The notes under the pieces are model-generated. The model was given only the letters and a program-made list of their open reading frames with translations. It had not been told where the DNA came from and did no database searches. 64,000 nucleotides of DNA from Xylogone sp. PMI_703 (lineage: Eukaryota; Ascomycota; Leotiomycetes). The translations under genes and the position numbers were made by a program. The DNA lies in assembly GCA_021399445.1 (NCBI GenBank), contig JAJTUQ010000003.1, forward strand, positions 7,006,001 through 7,070,000, given 5' to 3'. This document shows, piece after piece, positions 20,692-33,546 of this stretch; position 1 is the first letter of the stretch; each line of letters opens with the position of its first letter.

Positions 20692-22738
20692 TTAGTCATG
20701 CCTCTGCCGTTTCATATCGGCTCCATCATCACCATCTACATCAGGGCTCTTCCGCTTGCCGTTACCATTGCCTCCAGTAGGAGCTGTGGCACTGTCCTCA
20801 CGCAGGAAACTTGGCCCGCTCCCTACTACCGGTGTTGCAAAATTCAATGGACTTAGCAGCGTATTGCCGTCTCCACTTCGGTAATTCCACTCTGGGTAGA
20901 AGCTGCTTGGCGACGGTAGAAACTCGTTCGTGAATCGACTTGGTAAGGCAGATACAGGGGTGTCAATATTGAGATTATCGCGCGCTTCGGCCCGTGAGGT
21001 ATTGAGGGTAAGTGTATTGGAATTGTTCGAGTTGTTGGTGGTGGTGTTTTGTGGAACAGGATGGGGTCGAGCAAATGGGTTTGGGGGGCCAGATGCCCCA
21101 GCGGAGAGCAAGGCTGAGGCAGATGGCGATGGTGGTGGCAGCACCACGCTGGAGCCATGCTCACCATTACGACGCGCTGCGTTGGCATTATGTGCATCAG
21201 GGCCTTGAGGTGAAGAATTTGAGTCTCCGGTTCCGTCATCTGATTGTTCTTCCGGAATCTGTACTTTTAACACGGGCCGTTTCCCACCAGCTAAGTTGGC
21301 ACTGTTCGTACGAGATGGAGGTGTGAATCCGTCAGAGGGAGATATCAAGGGTGCAGAGGACATGGAGGACATGGAGACGTTACGAGTTTTGATGTTTGCG
21401 TGAGAGACAGGTGGAGATGGTTTCGTGCGAGCGGCGGAGGAGACATCGACAGATTGAGATCGGTTTGCGTTCTCCGTCCCCGTACTGCCAGCAGATGTAG
21501 AGGTAGCCGTAGAAGAAGCCCAATGTTGAGAGAGAATAGAGCGGGACTCATCAATAGGAGTGAAAATACTCCTAGATTTAACTGACAACCTCTTGATAGG
21601 CTCTGGCATCTGCGATGGCTGCTGCTGTTGCTGCTGCTGCTCTGGTTCAGAGGCTTGTTGCTGTTGCTGTTGAGGCAGTGGTGGAGAAGCTTGTGGTCGC
21701 GAAGCAGGTCGTTCTTGTGGAGGGAATGATGGAGGCATAGAGGTGCGTCTTTGGTCTTCCATGTAAACCTGCTGTACTGGCTGCGGCTGCTGCGGTGGTT
21801 GCTGCTGTTGAGCTGGTGGCGTTGGTGTTGCATATTGGGGATATTGTGGTCCTGGGCTCGGTTGAGGTACTCCTGACGGAGGGCCATGCATCTGCTGCGC
21901 TTGCATTGGCGGTCCCTGCATATGCGGAGGCATGCCATGTCCGTGAGGAGGCATAGTCTGACCGCCGTGCGGGTTGTAGATAGCGGGGTTAGGCATGTAG
22001 GCGTAGCCATTTGGCTGTGGATGAGGTGGCTGTGGCATACCATGCTGCGGCATCATATTTGAGCTTGGTCTTCGCGCGTTTCTTGAGGATGGACGAGAGC
22101 CTACTTGAGGAGGTTGTGGGGTGTGACCACGGGGTGGCTGTTGTTGGTGGTGAAAGGGAACGCCATTGGGTATGGGAGGAGATGCTGATGGAGTGTGATT
22201 TCTGATATGCTGGAAGGCTGGCTGATTCTGGAACTGCGGAGGCATCATCTGAGGATGATCTGAGCCCGGACCGGAAGCCACCGAGGCATCATCGTCATCG
22301 TCGTCGTCCATATCTTTCTTGCCATTGAAATCAGGCGGTCCTTTGTGTTCATTTGGTGGGCCATACTGTTACAGAGTTAGCCTGTGTTAATGCCCACGCT
22401 TTTTTTCCACATAGGGATGGGCAGATTTGGGGCGAGTGCAAAATTGACACGTACATATTGATATCTTGTCAGAATCTCGCCAACATCACCACTCGAGTAC
22501 TCGTATAGCTTCTTGTTGTTTCCAAAGATAATAACGGCTACATCGACTGAGCAGAGCACTGAGAGCTCGTGCGCCTTCTTAAACAGGCCTCCTTTGCGCT
22601 TCAAAAAGGTGCTATGAGAGGTGATTGTCAGCAACGGCGCGCACCGAGAAAACCAAACTGGAGACGGAGAAAGGCCACTTACACCGAACGATTGCGGTCA
22701 TCCTTGATGGCCTTGATCTCAATTTTTCTTCTCCCCAT
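20692..22738 (-). CDS. rlmA: MADS-box transcription factor, RlmA/Rlm1 type
   Basis: There are three exons, 22738-22683, 22611-22455 and 22365-20692, giving 628 residues. The first two exons encode the MADS domain, starting [19 protein letters not shown] and continuing [20 protein letters not shown]. That is the MEF2/Rlm1 subtype, which binds CTA(W)4TAG elements and is driven by the cell-wall-integrity MAP kinase in other fungi. The rest is low complexity: an acidic run of seven Asp, then Pro/Gln-rich sequence with two poly-Gln tracts (coding strand of 21605-21690), and Ser/Thr-Pro sites suited to MAP kinase. A C-terminal block rich in Asn and Ser ends with a KRKSPD basic patch. About 5.2 kb of sequence lies upstream without another gene. 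Confidence 0.93.
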
Positions 22739-25700
22739 TGTAGCGATGCGCTGAGCGGTGTGTGGATGAGATTCTAGGTGAAACCTGCCGAGGCTACCCA
22801 CAGGCAGATTAGGACGTGGACTTGGAGTCGTAAGAAGAGAACCACGCGCAGATCACGACCGAGATATCAGTTGTGAGCTCGAGGCATGCAGCAAGTGTTC
22901 AAATCTGGCGCGACGTGGAGTTCTCGATGAGTCTGGCTGGTGGTGGCGCTGGTGGTGTTTGCGGACAGCCGCCAGATCTTCGAGCTGAGCACGGCTGAGG
23001 ACAGACGCGATGCAATTAAATAAGACCAGGGTAAGTCTCACGATGTCTGGAGATGGAGAAGGTGCAAATGCCGGCAATGGCGAGTGCGATTATCTCACAG
23101 ATGGTATAATGGAGATACGGCGATGCAGTCGAAGTGGCCTGGCGATGGAGGAGAGGGCGTTTGGTGGGCGATGGTGGAACGGGAGGAGGATGAGGTTGTT
23201 GAGGTTCGTCGCGATGGCCGTTTTTTTCGCTGGACCAGCACGAGTAGCAGCGATGGGGCGGGGAATGCCGGGGGAGGGTCCAACCACGGGACGGGCGAGG
23301 GAAGCTTCTTGTATGTATATACGTTCTTCTTCCAGACCCAACGTTGTGCGCGCGCAGGGGCAGGCGAGGCGTTGCAACAGCCGTGGGCGTGGGTGTGGAG
23401 GGAATGGGCCGACGTCGAGTTAACTCTCTTTGCGTTGCTTCTGTGCAGATACTGGACTGGTATAGTTCAAGATCGCAGCACGGGGGGTGGAAGGGTGGTG
23501 GTGCTAAATATAGAGAAAGAAGAGTTTAAGGTCAGGGCCGGGCGTCAGGGCAGAGCTGCTTGGGGAGCGTTGGTTAGCTGGTTAGGTACACTCGGTACAG
23601 CACCGTAGCATCCGCCTGCTTGGAGCGAGTCCGCCAAAGTGGCTCACGAACTCGAGTTGGGTCGTACAGCCCTGACGTTACAATCTACACAGCTTGCCGT
23701 TACCGTGCAGGCTCTCTCGAATGAGGCAACAGTCCGCACTTCAGGAAACAGGAGGAAAGAATTGTCATGATGGGCCAGGATGTCAGATGTGTCTCGGTAC
23801 CACGCCGCAGAGACACAGATCGGGCGCGGCAGTGGTAGAGGGACTCTTCCAAGCTTGCATTGGCTGCATTGTCCTGTCATTCTAGCGCCATCATTCCAAA
23901 ACATCCAGGTAGCAGCAGTAGCACGGTACAAACGAGTACATGGCAGATACTTCCTTCTCCTCCATGACGAGACTGTGAGATCACCCAGTATCACTACTCC
24001 GTACAGTACTGATCTTCCCAAAGTTCAAGCAGGACCTGGACAGGAACGAGGAACGCTGTCCCCACTTGACGTAGTGCAGAACACTTTACAGTCTTATACT
24101 GGCCATCTCTCATGTCACCGTTGGATATCACAACCATCTGGTTTAGGTACGCGATTACAAAAAGGGTCTGATATCACCCATCGTCATCAGCGAATAATGT
24201 ACTGCACCGTACCCGCATGGTACTGCCCTCCCCAGAGCCCATGTGGAATTACCGGATGCATGGATGCTTGAACGCGTGTGTTCTCTGCCCTTTAGTCGCC
24301 TCTGATTTGTATTCATTTTATCCGGGCAGACAGACAGACAAGAGGTTTCTGCTGCAACTTCCTAAGGCTCTACCGACTCGACGGGACAGCTCAGCGAATC
24401 CCTCCCCGTATGAAGCGCAAGTGGCTGGCTCGCCAACCGGTAAGCCACGCGATCTCTGACACCCTCGACACCCTCGACACCGTCTCAACAGACGAGAGCC
24501 ATGCTTCTTGGATCATCATCATCACATCTCCCATCTCTGCGGTCCTTCCACTCCTGGCGTTCGGGCCTGTGAGTCGTGGGCATAGGCGCCGTGCAACGGG
24601 GGATCCGACGACAGCACCGGCAGATGTTGAAGGTGGTTGGCGAACGCGTGCAAGGCCCCGGGCATGGAACGAGGGAAGGCTGGTCAGCATCTGCACCGGC
24701 CTGCAGAAATGTCCTTAAAATAGCTCCTTCAGGCGTATTAGGTGCCGCATCTCACCGCTAGTGCCCGCTAATTATCCCTGGTTGACCAGCGGCCTGCATT
24801 CGTGCCTGGTGGCCTGGCCAAATGCTTGACATTCCTGCCAGCCTCAGCCAGCAGCAACCGCAAGCCAATCTGTTGGCGTATCATGGCTCTCGCCGTTCTC
24901 TGCTGCTTCCGTCTTCCAAATTGTACAATTTCCCGTTCCCGTGCCCTTGTCTTTGAGCTGTTTGGCTCTTGGTACGAAAGCATGTTACTTACAAGTTCCC
25001 GCTCCCATCTGATGATTTCCCATGACCAACCACTCTCCCGCTAGGTCATCCGACGAAACATCAAACAATGCGACCAGTAGCATCGTTACCTCCTTCGAGT
25101 ATCTATTTTTGTTTCTATTCTTATCACTCGGCATGGCGTTCCTGGCATGCCTGCCTTCCCGTCGTCCCGGTCCATGTGCCTGTGCCTGCATCTTCGGCGT
25201 CTGCGTCTGTGCCAGTCTCGCCTCCGCGGTTACTGCCCCTCGACTCGCGGCTGTCCCGGGGTGAGGCACGCGAGGCTCTGCTCATCCAGACGGTGAAGCC
25301 TACCGTGTGGCATGGCATCTTCCGTAGGATCATCTCTAGATCGGACCGCAAGGAAAGTTTTGCCGCTTCCTTTGAAACTTCAGTCGAACTGCCATTGTGT
25401 CTACAAAGAAAGTCCGCGTACTCGCATCCTGTCATTGAAAGCAACTCTTTCCACGGACCGAATGTAGACGACTCGTGGTGATACGATCCTTTGTTTGCTT
25501 TCGAGCCGCATAGGGCTGAGATCGAGATCTGATACAAAACTGTGTGGCATGAGCGCTGACAAACACGGCGCTACCGGACCAGTCACCAACAGTTCAATGC
25601 CATTACGCGCCCAGCAGTTCGATGACACCTGCACAGCCTAGACTCTGGGGACAGCCTAGGACGTCCATGGTAGCAGCGTACAGTAGTATTGTAGCGATAA

Positions 25701-27975
25701 GGTTGCGCATTATCAAATGGCCTGCTCCAGCATGCACAGAATCATCAACCTGGGGAGGTGCAAGGCAGACACTGAAGGTAGCTGGAATGGTTCCTTTGCG
25801 GTTAAGACGGTTAACAACCAACCAGTTGTCAATCACTCATTGTTGATACTCGCTGGACGACGACTAAACCTCATCCCACCTGCTCGCTCCACCAACCTCC
25901 CACAAATTCAAACATTCCATATCCAAGTTCTTTACAAGAGTACTCACCGCTTCCCCAATCCCAAATCCACCAACCACCTTCGTTTTCCTCGTATGCTCTT
26001 TTCGGGAATGTAAAAGCACCATCCACTGCCGATACAGGCAGACTCCGCACATTATTCCACCCAAAGAAGCCCAGGCCACCGAAGTTAGCCCAGTGTATCA
26101 CCTCATCCTCCCAGCCATCGTGCGCGCCACGGTGCCTCATCCGATCTTGAGAATGCACGGGAAAGCAACAAGAAGAAGAAAGCGGCGTCTCGGATCCAAT
26201 GAGGACCTAGGACGACGATCTCAGCGAACCCTTGCACGTCTCGCTTAGACTTCGCCAAGGCCATCAGCCACAGCCCAGTGCGCTTATTTCTATTTTTAGA
26301 TCTATTCTTGGAAACATCTTTGCGCCGCATTTTGTGGAGGCTCTTTCTTAGCTGCCTCTTCTTGATGAGCTTGCATATGGCATCCTGCATGCATGTTCTG
26401 CCATTTGACAAGCATCCAGACAAGGGCGGCTCACGAAAGGCATGTGCGCGCTGGACCCATCGTGTACACCCTTGGAATCATTCGCATAATAACCTTCTCC
26501 GTTTTGCTTGCGATTATCGTGCTGTAACTATGTGGACGGACAAGATAGTTGTAACCCAACTCCCATCGCCAACTCTCCTCTACACTACTGTACGGTACTA
26601 ACTTACCCAACCCCTCCATTTCCAAACAAACCTTCCATAACAAAACTACCGTAACCCTCCCAGAACACCAAATCCCAGCGTCACATCCATGCAAGGGCGC
26701 AAAATAGACCACATGCATGGTACCTACGCACCATCCACGCTACTACCTGGAGGTAAAGTAGTACACGCAACGCACGCACGCACGCGCATACACCATCATA
26801 CCTCCGAACCCATCCCTCCCCTCCCCCTCCTCCTTCTCATACTGTACTATCTCTTCAAATCAATGCCATCCATCGTCTCTTCAGCTGGCCTTCCCCGGCG
26901 CTTAATTTTAACATTCTTATCACACAACTCTCGTGCGGTAGCATTATGATACGTTCGGGTTGGAGCCGGATGGGTAGGTGAGAAAGTGAGGTGAGAAACG
27001 TAAGAATGCTATTGTTGTTTTTGTTGCTATTTGCTTTTCCCACTGTGTGTGTGAGTGAGTGTGCGTGTCAGATTGGATTGGATCTTTTCCTGATTTACAT
27101 CTTTTTCACGCATGAGGGAAAGCTTGGTTGGCCTAGATGGGGAAGCAGATCGGGGTATTCGGTGCTAGCTCTCGCGCCGATGATGAGCAGATGGGGGAAA
27201 GTTTTAAGTACAAGTTACATTCGGCTTCACTAGCATCAGTAGCATCATTATCATCATCGTCATCATCAGCGTCGTCAGCAGTATATTATTATGCATATCA
27301 GGTATATGTCAGAGTCACATATGGGGCAGGAAGGATTGATGATCTATGCTGTTGCATTGCATTTGTGCTATCTAGCAGTTCCAAGCTCACTTCTAACCAT
27401 GTGAGTAATGCTTGCAATTTCAAGTCTTGGAATGCATGTATTCAATATACACGTGTCCCGGCTTTTTAAGCACCCAACTCCTCAGAACGCCTTTCCTCCC
27501 ATTAGTTTTGTCCAAGCCCCCCAACATTAAGTGCAAAATGCATGTGTATACCGATACTGTACAAGTGAAAATCCATGAAAACCGAAATCACTGCTAGGTG
27601 TTCTGGAATTTGCAAGCAGTGAGGCACCCTGATAGTGAATTCGGTGTAAATAGGTCAAGCTGAGGCAAGCGCAGAGTGTCTGAAGGATTAACTGGAAAAC
27701 GAGGGGGCATTGATAGCACCGAAACCGCCGTTACTGGGGATGGTATCTTCGGGTTTCATCGTTCCATTAAGCATCGGACAAAGTCTAGAAGAAGGCTGTT
27801 AGCATAACTGTCTGAGATGGCCCGAAAGTCTAAGGTTGCTGATTGCTTTGACAGGTGGTTCGGGGATATTTAACCCGGTCTACCGACCAGATCCCACGAG
27901 CTCTATCACTGGAAGAGCATAGACATAGATAAAGTTGACTAATCTTATCACTTGAGTAGACTGTTGGCGGGGAAG
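22739..27975. promoter_or_regulatory. Long upstream region of the MADS-box gene
   Basis: No gene with a recognisable product is seen in about 5.2 kb. The part nearest the MADS-box start (22740-23600) is GC-rich with many short frames that may be upstream ORFs in a long leader. Simple sequences occur: a doubled ctcgacacc unit at 24463-24490, an acgc run at 26768-26788, a gt/gagt run at 27043-27066, and tcatca-type triplets at 27235-27275. The 24026-24048 block repeats sequence at 361-383. The last part belongs to the 3' side of TAF1. Confidence 0.45.
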
Positions 27976-30900
27976 TTAGAACCAGAGTGCACAAGAATCA
28001 CAGTACTTTTTGTTGGTTTTAATATGGCCCATTTGTCCACAGTTGGCACACTTTCGCGTAGTTCCCGTGGGCTTCTCGACTGATTGCGCTGGTGTGGCTG
28101 ACGGCGAACCAGCATCCTGCGCCTCGGACGAGGCTCGGAAGATGCCCTTTTGCTTCTCGCGAGCATGGCGACGTTCCTTGTTGCGCTCCAAACGTGCGAG
28201 TTCTTTCTTGATCCTACACTTAGGTTAGCAACCGTAAGATACTGTGAAGATAATGAGCTACCATACCTAGCAGCTTCTTGGCGGTCAAAATCTGCATTAC
28301 CAGTTGGCTTCGCATCGTATACACTTAATATGAGTCAGCAACCCACTCCAGGTCATCCAATCTTCAAGCAACTCACTTCATTTTGTCAGCATCCATCGCA
28401 AGCCGACGTTTCTGATATTCGCGCCAAACCCGGACATCTTTGACAATCTCTTGTACTTCGTCGAGACCGCCAAACTTGTTTCGGACCTGTCTTGTAATGC
28501 GCATCACCCTTCCTTGTCGACTTCCAGTACTGAATCTACTAATTTGACTGACAGAATCATCAAACCCTCCAAAACCAGCTGGGGTTGCGCCTCCGCGGGG
28601 TGTTTGATCCACTCCAAGCCTTTCGTCCTCCTCAGCCTGTTCACGCTCAAGCTCATTTTCAGCATGTTCTGTAGGATCGGAAAGATTGGATTTTTGCTTC
28701 TCCCAAATTTCTCGAATGGCATCATTGTATAGTCCTTGCTGTTTCTTGACGTTATAGGTATGCCCGCCATTTGCCTTGCGTTCTCTCGCGATGGCATCTG
28801 CCGACGTGGCATTTGGTCCTTGTAGAGCACCAATATAACCACCTTTCATCGATGTCTTGATAAAGCTGAAAGCAAGCCCACATCCAGAAGGATCACCCTC
28901 ACCATGAAGTTGAAGCATGGCCTTATCTGCAGAAGCTTCAAGGAAAGCCTTGCTAGTTTTCCATGGCGCAAGAGATTGCTCCAGACTATGGCCTTCAGCT
29001 TGGTCATCGGCATCATCGTCATCATCTTGTGCAGCATAACCAGCGTCTTCGAGATGGCGCGAGCCAACTTGCATAGCATCTATAACACAAACTTCTTCAG
29101 GAGTGACCATGGATCGAATGGTAGCTTCATCCGGAACTGATTCTCCTGCCTTCATCCTCCATACCTTATCTACCTTATCATAGTGGATGAATTCCTTTAA
29201 TTTCTGTCTGTTCTGCATATCTGTCGAATCGGCTATGTGTGCAGTAATCTCGCCTATCTTGAGGTTCTGCTGAGGACTGTGCCGAATCTTTCTGAATGCG
29301 ATCATTTTCATCCTGTTCTTGGCTGCGTTGGTGACCTTTCTAGAATGCGGTCCTGGTATTTCCATGGAAGGGAACTGTTGCCCAACTACATAGAGGTGAT
29401 CTATGTTGCGAATATACCACTGCATTCCGCCCACACCAGTGCTATTCCGAATAACCAAGAAATCTGTGTCTTTAGGCTGATGCTTGAATATGGGCGCTCT
29501 GTACATGGCATTGTGAAGTGTTGGAACAATCTCACCAGGGTCAACCATGCCAAAGTTAGCAAATGGAGACCTATCTTCTGGCAGAAGAACGGTGACATCG
29601 CCAACCCCATCAGGCGGTTTAGGACGTTCAATATCATCGGCATTCTTCCGTCGGTAATAGTTGATGATACGATTGCCCATACCGAAGTTAGAAAGAACAG
29701 TTGGATGTTCCTCTGAATATTCAAGTAAAGTAGCATTTGCGTGTACATCCGATAGTGAAAGATCTTTTGTTTCTTTGAACACTTCTTGAGTAGAGAGCCC
29801 CTTTACATTCTTCTTCTTTCTCGCACCCGGCTTCGAGAATGTGACATGTTGATTGACAACCTTGTTGAACTTGATAGATGGACGGTGGAATGACCGAGCC
29901 TCCCTGGTATAGAGCTTGACTCTGTAATATGGCCACTGGAGCTTCATTGCTGGCAAACTGTGTTCAACAGTAAGGTTTCCAATAGTCGCCCGTACCTTGC
30001 TTTGGTGATTTTCTTTAAGCGCATCATAGGCTTCATCATTGGATATGTTATAACGCTGGCTAAGCGTCTTCGAGAGACTTCCTCCTCCAGTGCGCTTAAA
30101 GTTCCCACCAAGGCGCTGTCTCTTCTTTGCGGGGTTGATCTCCTGCACATCAACAAGAAGCTGGGGATCATTAAGATCCAACGTCACGCGCTGTGCTATC
30201 CACGCTGTAGCTTGCTCAAAGTTATCGAATACTGGTAGAGAATACCGGGGAATGTTCATAATATCAACTTCCTCATGCTTAATCTTTCTACGCTTCGCCG
30301 AGTGACCAAGGATTTCTCGATCCCACTCTTCCAATTCATCTTCCTGGATCTCGTCAATCATGGGTGTATCGAAGGATTCGGCGTTAATTTTAGAATCCCA
30401 GTCATCACATATTATCTCAAGGTCCGTCCAGGTTAAACCATTCAAGGTCTCCGTTTGTGACGGCATCTCCCATTCAAATTCATCCTCAACACTCTTCTCA
30501 TCCGCCGAGTCTTCCACTATCGCAACTAGCCCTTTAGCTTCAGCTTCAAGCATGCGTTTTCGTTTATCTGATACCGCTGGACCAGCAGTCCTAAATGACT
30601 TCTCCTGATCGGGGGCTAGATCCAAGCTGACTTTCGTAAGGTTCAAAGACTTCGGAGGTTTGGCGGGAACTTTCGGGATATAGTGCGCTTTCTTGGTTGG
30701 TAGAAGCTCGTTCCAGTTCAATATAATGCCCTTCGTGAAACTAGGCCATGATTGTTTAAGAAAATCCTCTTCGGTCTCTGCAGGCGCAGGTATAGACAGA
30801 TCCTGGTTCGCAGCAAGATAGCGCTTAGCCTCCGGGCCGAAATTCAGTTCAAAGAGCTCTGCAGTTGATTCTTGATACGGCCCCTCGATATCCTCATCAG

Positions 30901-31282
30901 AGTGTTGCGCCTGGTGTATTCTCGGCTGGTTGAACGTATCCTGTTCATCAATCTCATCAAGTGGCGAAGAGCCACGACCTTCTCCAAAGAGATCATCAGT
31001 TTCGTTGCTTGTCCCTGCGTCGTCGGTGAGCCCAGGTAAGTCAGCACCATTCCCACCAGCGCCCTCTTCTTCCTCTGGTAAATCGTCGTCACTTATGTCC
31101 TCAAAATCTTGCGCATCATCTGCCTTTTCACCCACATCAAGTGGACGATCGAGATCGAAGAGCCCGGAACTTTCATCGCGTTCGGGTGGGGCATTAATCA
31201 GACGTTGAAAGTTCGCCTCATCCAGCTCCTGTTGACGTTCCCAATCGATATCTTCAAACTTGACCGCGACTTCTTCCGCCAT
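27976..31282 (-). CDS. taf1: Transcription initiation factor TFIID subunit 1 (TAF1)
   Basis: There are three exons, 31282-28377, 28323-28267 (57 bases) and 28213-27976; total 1066 residues. The acidic N-terminus resembles the TBP-binding TAND region. The centre matches the TAF1 core (DUF3591): motifs such as EEHPTVLSNFGMGNRIINYY, HNAMYRAPIF and FLVIRNSTGVGGMQWYIRNI are typical, and this part binds TAF7 and promoter DNA. After the third splice the protein reads RIKKELARLERNKERRHARE. It ends with a zinc knuckle, C1043-C1046-H1051-C1059 (CANCGQMGH...KKYC). There is no bromodomain, as is usual for fungal TAF1. The last intron has a clear branch site, TTGCTAACC. The gene is divergent from the PLP enzyme gene. 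Confidence 0.95.
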
Positions 31283-31874
31283 TGTTGTAAGAGGCTTCTG
31301 GGCCTCCGAAACTGGATTTTGGGGTTAGAAAGTTAATTCACCATTTGACAACTTGCCGCTTGTCGTCCAGAGCAGGCAGCCTCACTCAGTAGTTGCTCAG
31401 GAACATACAGCGGATGTCAGATGTCGATATTGTGATCGAACAGATGGGACTTTATAGTGGAAGTGAGGTGAAGCATCGAGAGACGCGATGTCGGTTGCGC
31501 ATATGATCATCTAGGTCACCGTACGGACTGCATCGTCTTTGGGCGGGGTTCACGTGCCTACGCGTAACGTGATCCCATGCCCTTAATATATTTCGATACA
31601 TGAAGTTGCTGTTAGGTTATTGCACAGATTTAAATTTTGAAGATCCATAAGTTATTATTCTTTAGTAACTAATCCTACTCGTTATGACTTGGCAGCAAGT
31701 AGGAAGTCGAGAGAGTGTAGCTCAAGCACTTTATGCGGAAGTGGGACACATTGAAGATAGGTCCTTAGATTAGTCAGGTATGACGACGGGTCAAAACGTA
31801 GCTCGCATGTGCTTTCCAAAGCTTGATCATCTATGATCCTTGGCATTTTTATTTTAATAAGTTGTTGAGTGATT
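31283..31874. promoter_or_regulatory. Divergent promoter, TAF1 and PLP enzyme genes
   Basis: This 592-base stretch between two divergent starts has no gene. The frame on the minus strand near 31682-32062 is antisense to the first exon of the PLP enzyme gene and is not supported. Confidence 0.4.
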
Positions 31875-33407
31875 ATGGCTTCGCTGTATCCTCTTCCCAC
31901 AAAAGAGTTGTTGCGCAAGGAGTTTGTCCACAAGTCTCTCAAAGATGTACAGACTCCTTCCGCAGTTTTGGATCTCCATCTCGTCAAGGAGAACTGTGAG
32001 CATATGTTGAAGGCAGTAGATGCATTGGGGCTAGGATGGCGGGCACACATTAAGACACACAAGGTAGCGTCTTCATCACCTACATTTTATATTCTTTATA
32101 TCAAACTATGTCATCTGTATCACTAAGGATGTAATTAACATTGCTCCTTGTCCAAGACCAGTGAGCTCACGCATCTACAACTGGGTGATGGGTCAGACCC
32201 AGCAGACGTTGTCGTTTCCACCTTGATTGAGGCAGAAAATATTGTTCCTGTACTAAAAGAGCACCAAAGCAAAAATAGGCCTGTGAATGTATGATACCCG
32301 CCCATCTCAGCTGTTCTTTCCTTACAAAAGAAGCTCTTATATAGTTTCCCTGTCACTCCTTCCATAGTGGGTCGTTTATCTGTAATTGCGGCAGAACTTG
32401 GACCAGGCGGGATCTCAGTCATGGTAGATCATCCTGAACAACTTCCATTCGTTGAAAGGATTAAGGAGAAGTCAGGAAATGCTCCTAAGGTATTCATAAA
32501 AGTTGATATGGGTAGCCATAGGGCAGGAGTGCCGCCATTCTCACCTATTCTTTCGGAAATAATTTCTAGTGCCCTTAAATTAGAATCTAAGGGCTCTGTC
32601 ATACTATATGGCCTCTATTCCCATGCTGGCCATAGTTATTATCAGCACTCAAAAGCGGCTGCTGTGGACTTATTGCGTCAAGAGTTTGAGGCTCTACTCG
32701 TAACGGCAGAGACAGTTCACGAAGCTAGCCCTTCCACACCCTTAGTGCTGTCGGTGGGAGCTACCCCGACCACAACATCAATTTATAACGTTCTCGCTGC
32801 CAATGAACACACGCCTGAGGAGGAAAGCATGGCTATTGCTGCACTGCAGGGTACTATCAATACGCTAAAAGAGCGAAACTGCCATCTTGAAATTCACGCC
32901 GGGGTTTATACAACGCTTGACATCCAACAACTTGCAACGCATTCTGCGCCTAGTGAGGGACCGAGCGCCATGCTGACATGGTCGAATTTAGCGTTCACCA
33001 TCGTTGCTGAGGTCGCAAGCATCTATTCGGAGAGAGGACCTAATGATACCCCCGAAGTGCTGTTGGGTCTCGGATCAATTGGCTTAGGAAGAGAGCCTTG
33101 CAAGGCATATGCTGGATGGGGTATCCTCTCACCATGGAATATTGACAACGCTAAAATGCCGATTTCAGGGCCAGAAGATCATGAGGGATGGCAAGTTAGC
33201 AGGATCAGTCAGGAACATGGCATTTTGACCTGGAATGGCAACAAGGAGAACGTGAAACCGCTGAAGATCGGTCAGAAAGTGCGAGTTTGGCCAAACCACT
33301 CTTGTATTGCAGGTGCCGGACATGACTGGTATCTTATAGTAGATTCGAGTAGGACTGGTAAGGAAGACGAGATTATAGATGTCTGGGTGCGCTGGAGAGG
33401 GTGGTGA
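31875..33407 (+). CDS. D-serine dehydratase-like / D-threonine aldolase-like PLP enzyme
   Basis: There are three exons, 31875-32063, 32157-32288 and 32331-33407, giving 465 residues. The second intron is only 42 bp (45 if the next AG is used, dropping one Lys). The fold is alanine-racemase type III. The N-terminus has TPSAVLDLHLVKEN and the PLP lysine motif AHIKTHK (Lys60). The middle has the phosphate-binding GATPTTTS. The C-terminus has PNHSC, whose His430 and Cys432 match the zinc ligands of eukaryotic D-serine dehydratase (Dsd1). It likely removes a D-amino acid in the cytosol, giving pyruvate from D-serine or glycine plus aldehyde from D-threonine; sequence alone does not decide which. 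It is convergent with the Arp4 gene, 139 bp apart. Confidence 0.9.
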
Positions 33408-33546
33408 ACAGAAAACTAATACCAGATAAGTCAAGTCTGATTTGGATTCACGTTCTGAGTTCCTCTACCCCTGGCCTATAGACCAAGTCCGTAAACACCA
33501 TACGCCGTCGTCCCACTCCATAACAGACTAAGAAACTTTTGATCTA

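Noticed and set aside
21345..22043. 232-codon minus-strand frame inside the RlmA third exon
   Set aside because: It is the shifted frame of the Gln/Pro-rich region; the repeats keep it open.
23010..23608. Overlapping plus-strand frames of 137 and 174 codons upstream of RlmA
   Set aside because: They are GC-rich and Trp/Arg/Gly-heavy, with no domain or splice structure, so probably chance frames in a long leader.
24459..24490. Direct repeats as a CRISPR-like array
   Set aside because: Only two short tandem units without spacers occur, in a eukaryotic genome; it is a simple-sequence slip.
24985..25537. Several frames of 80-137 codons on both strands
   Set aside because: They overlap one another in opposite phases and have no recognisable motifs or conserved starts.
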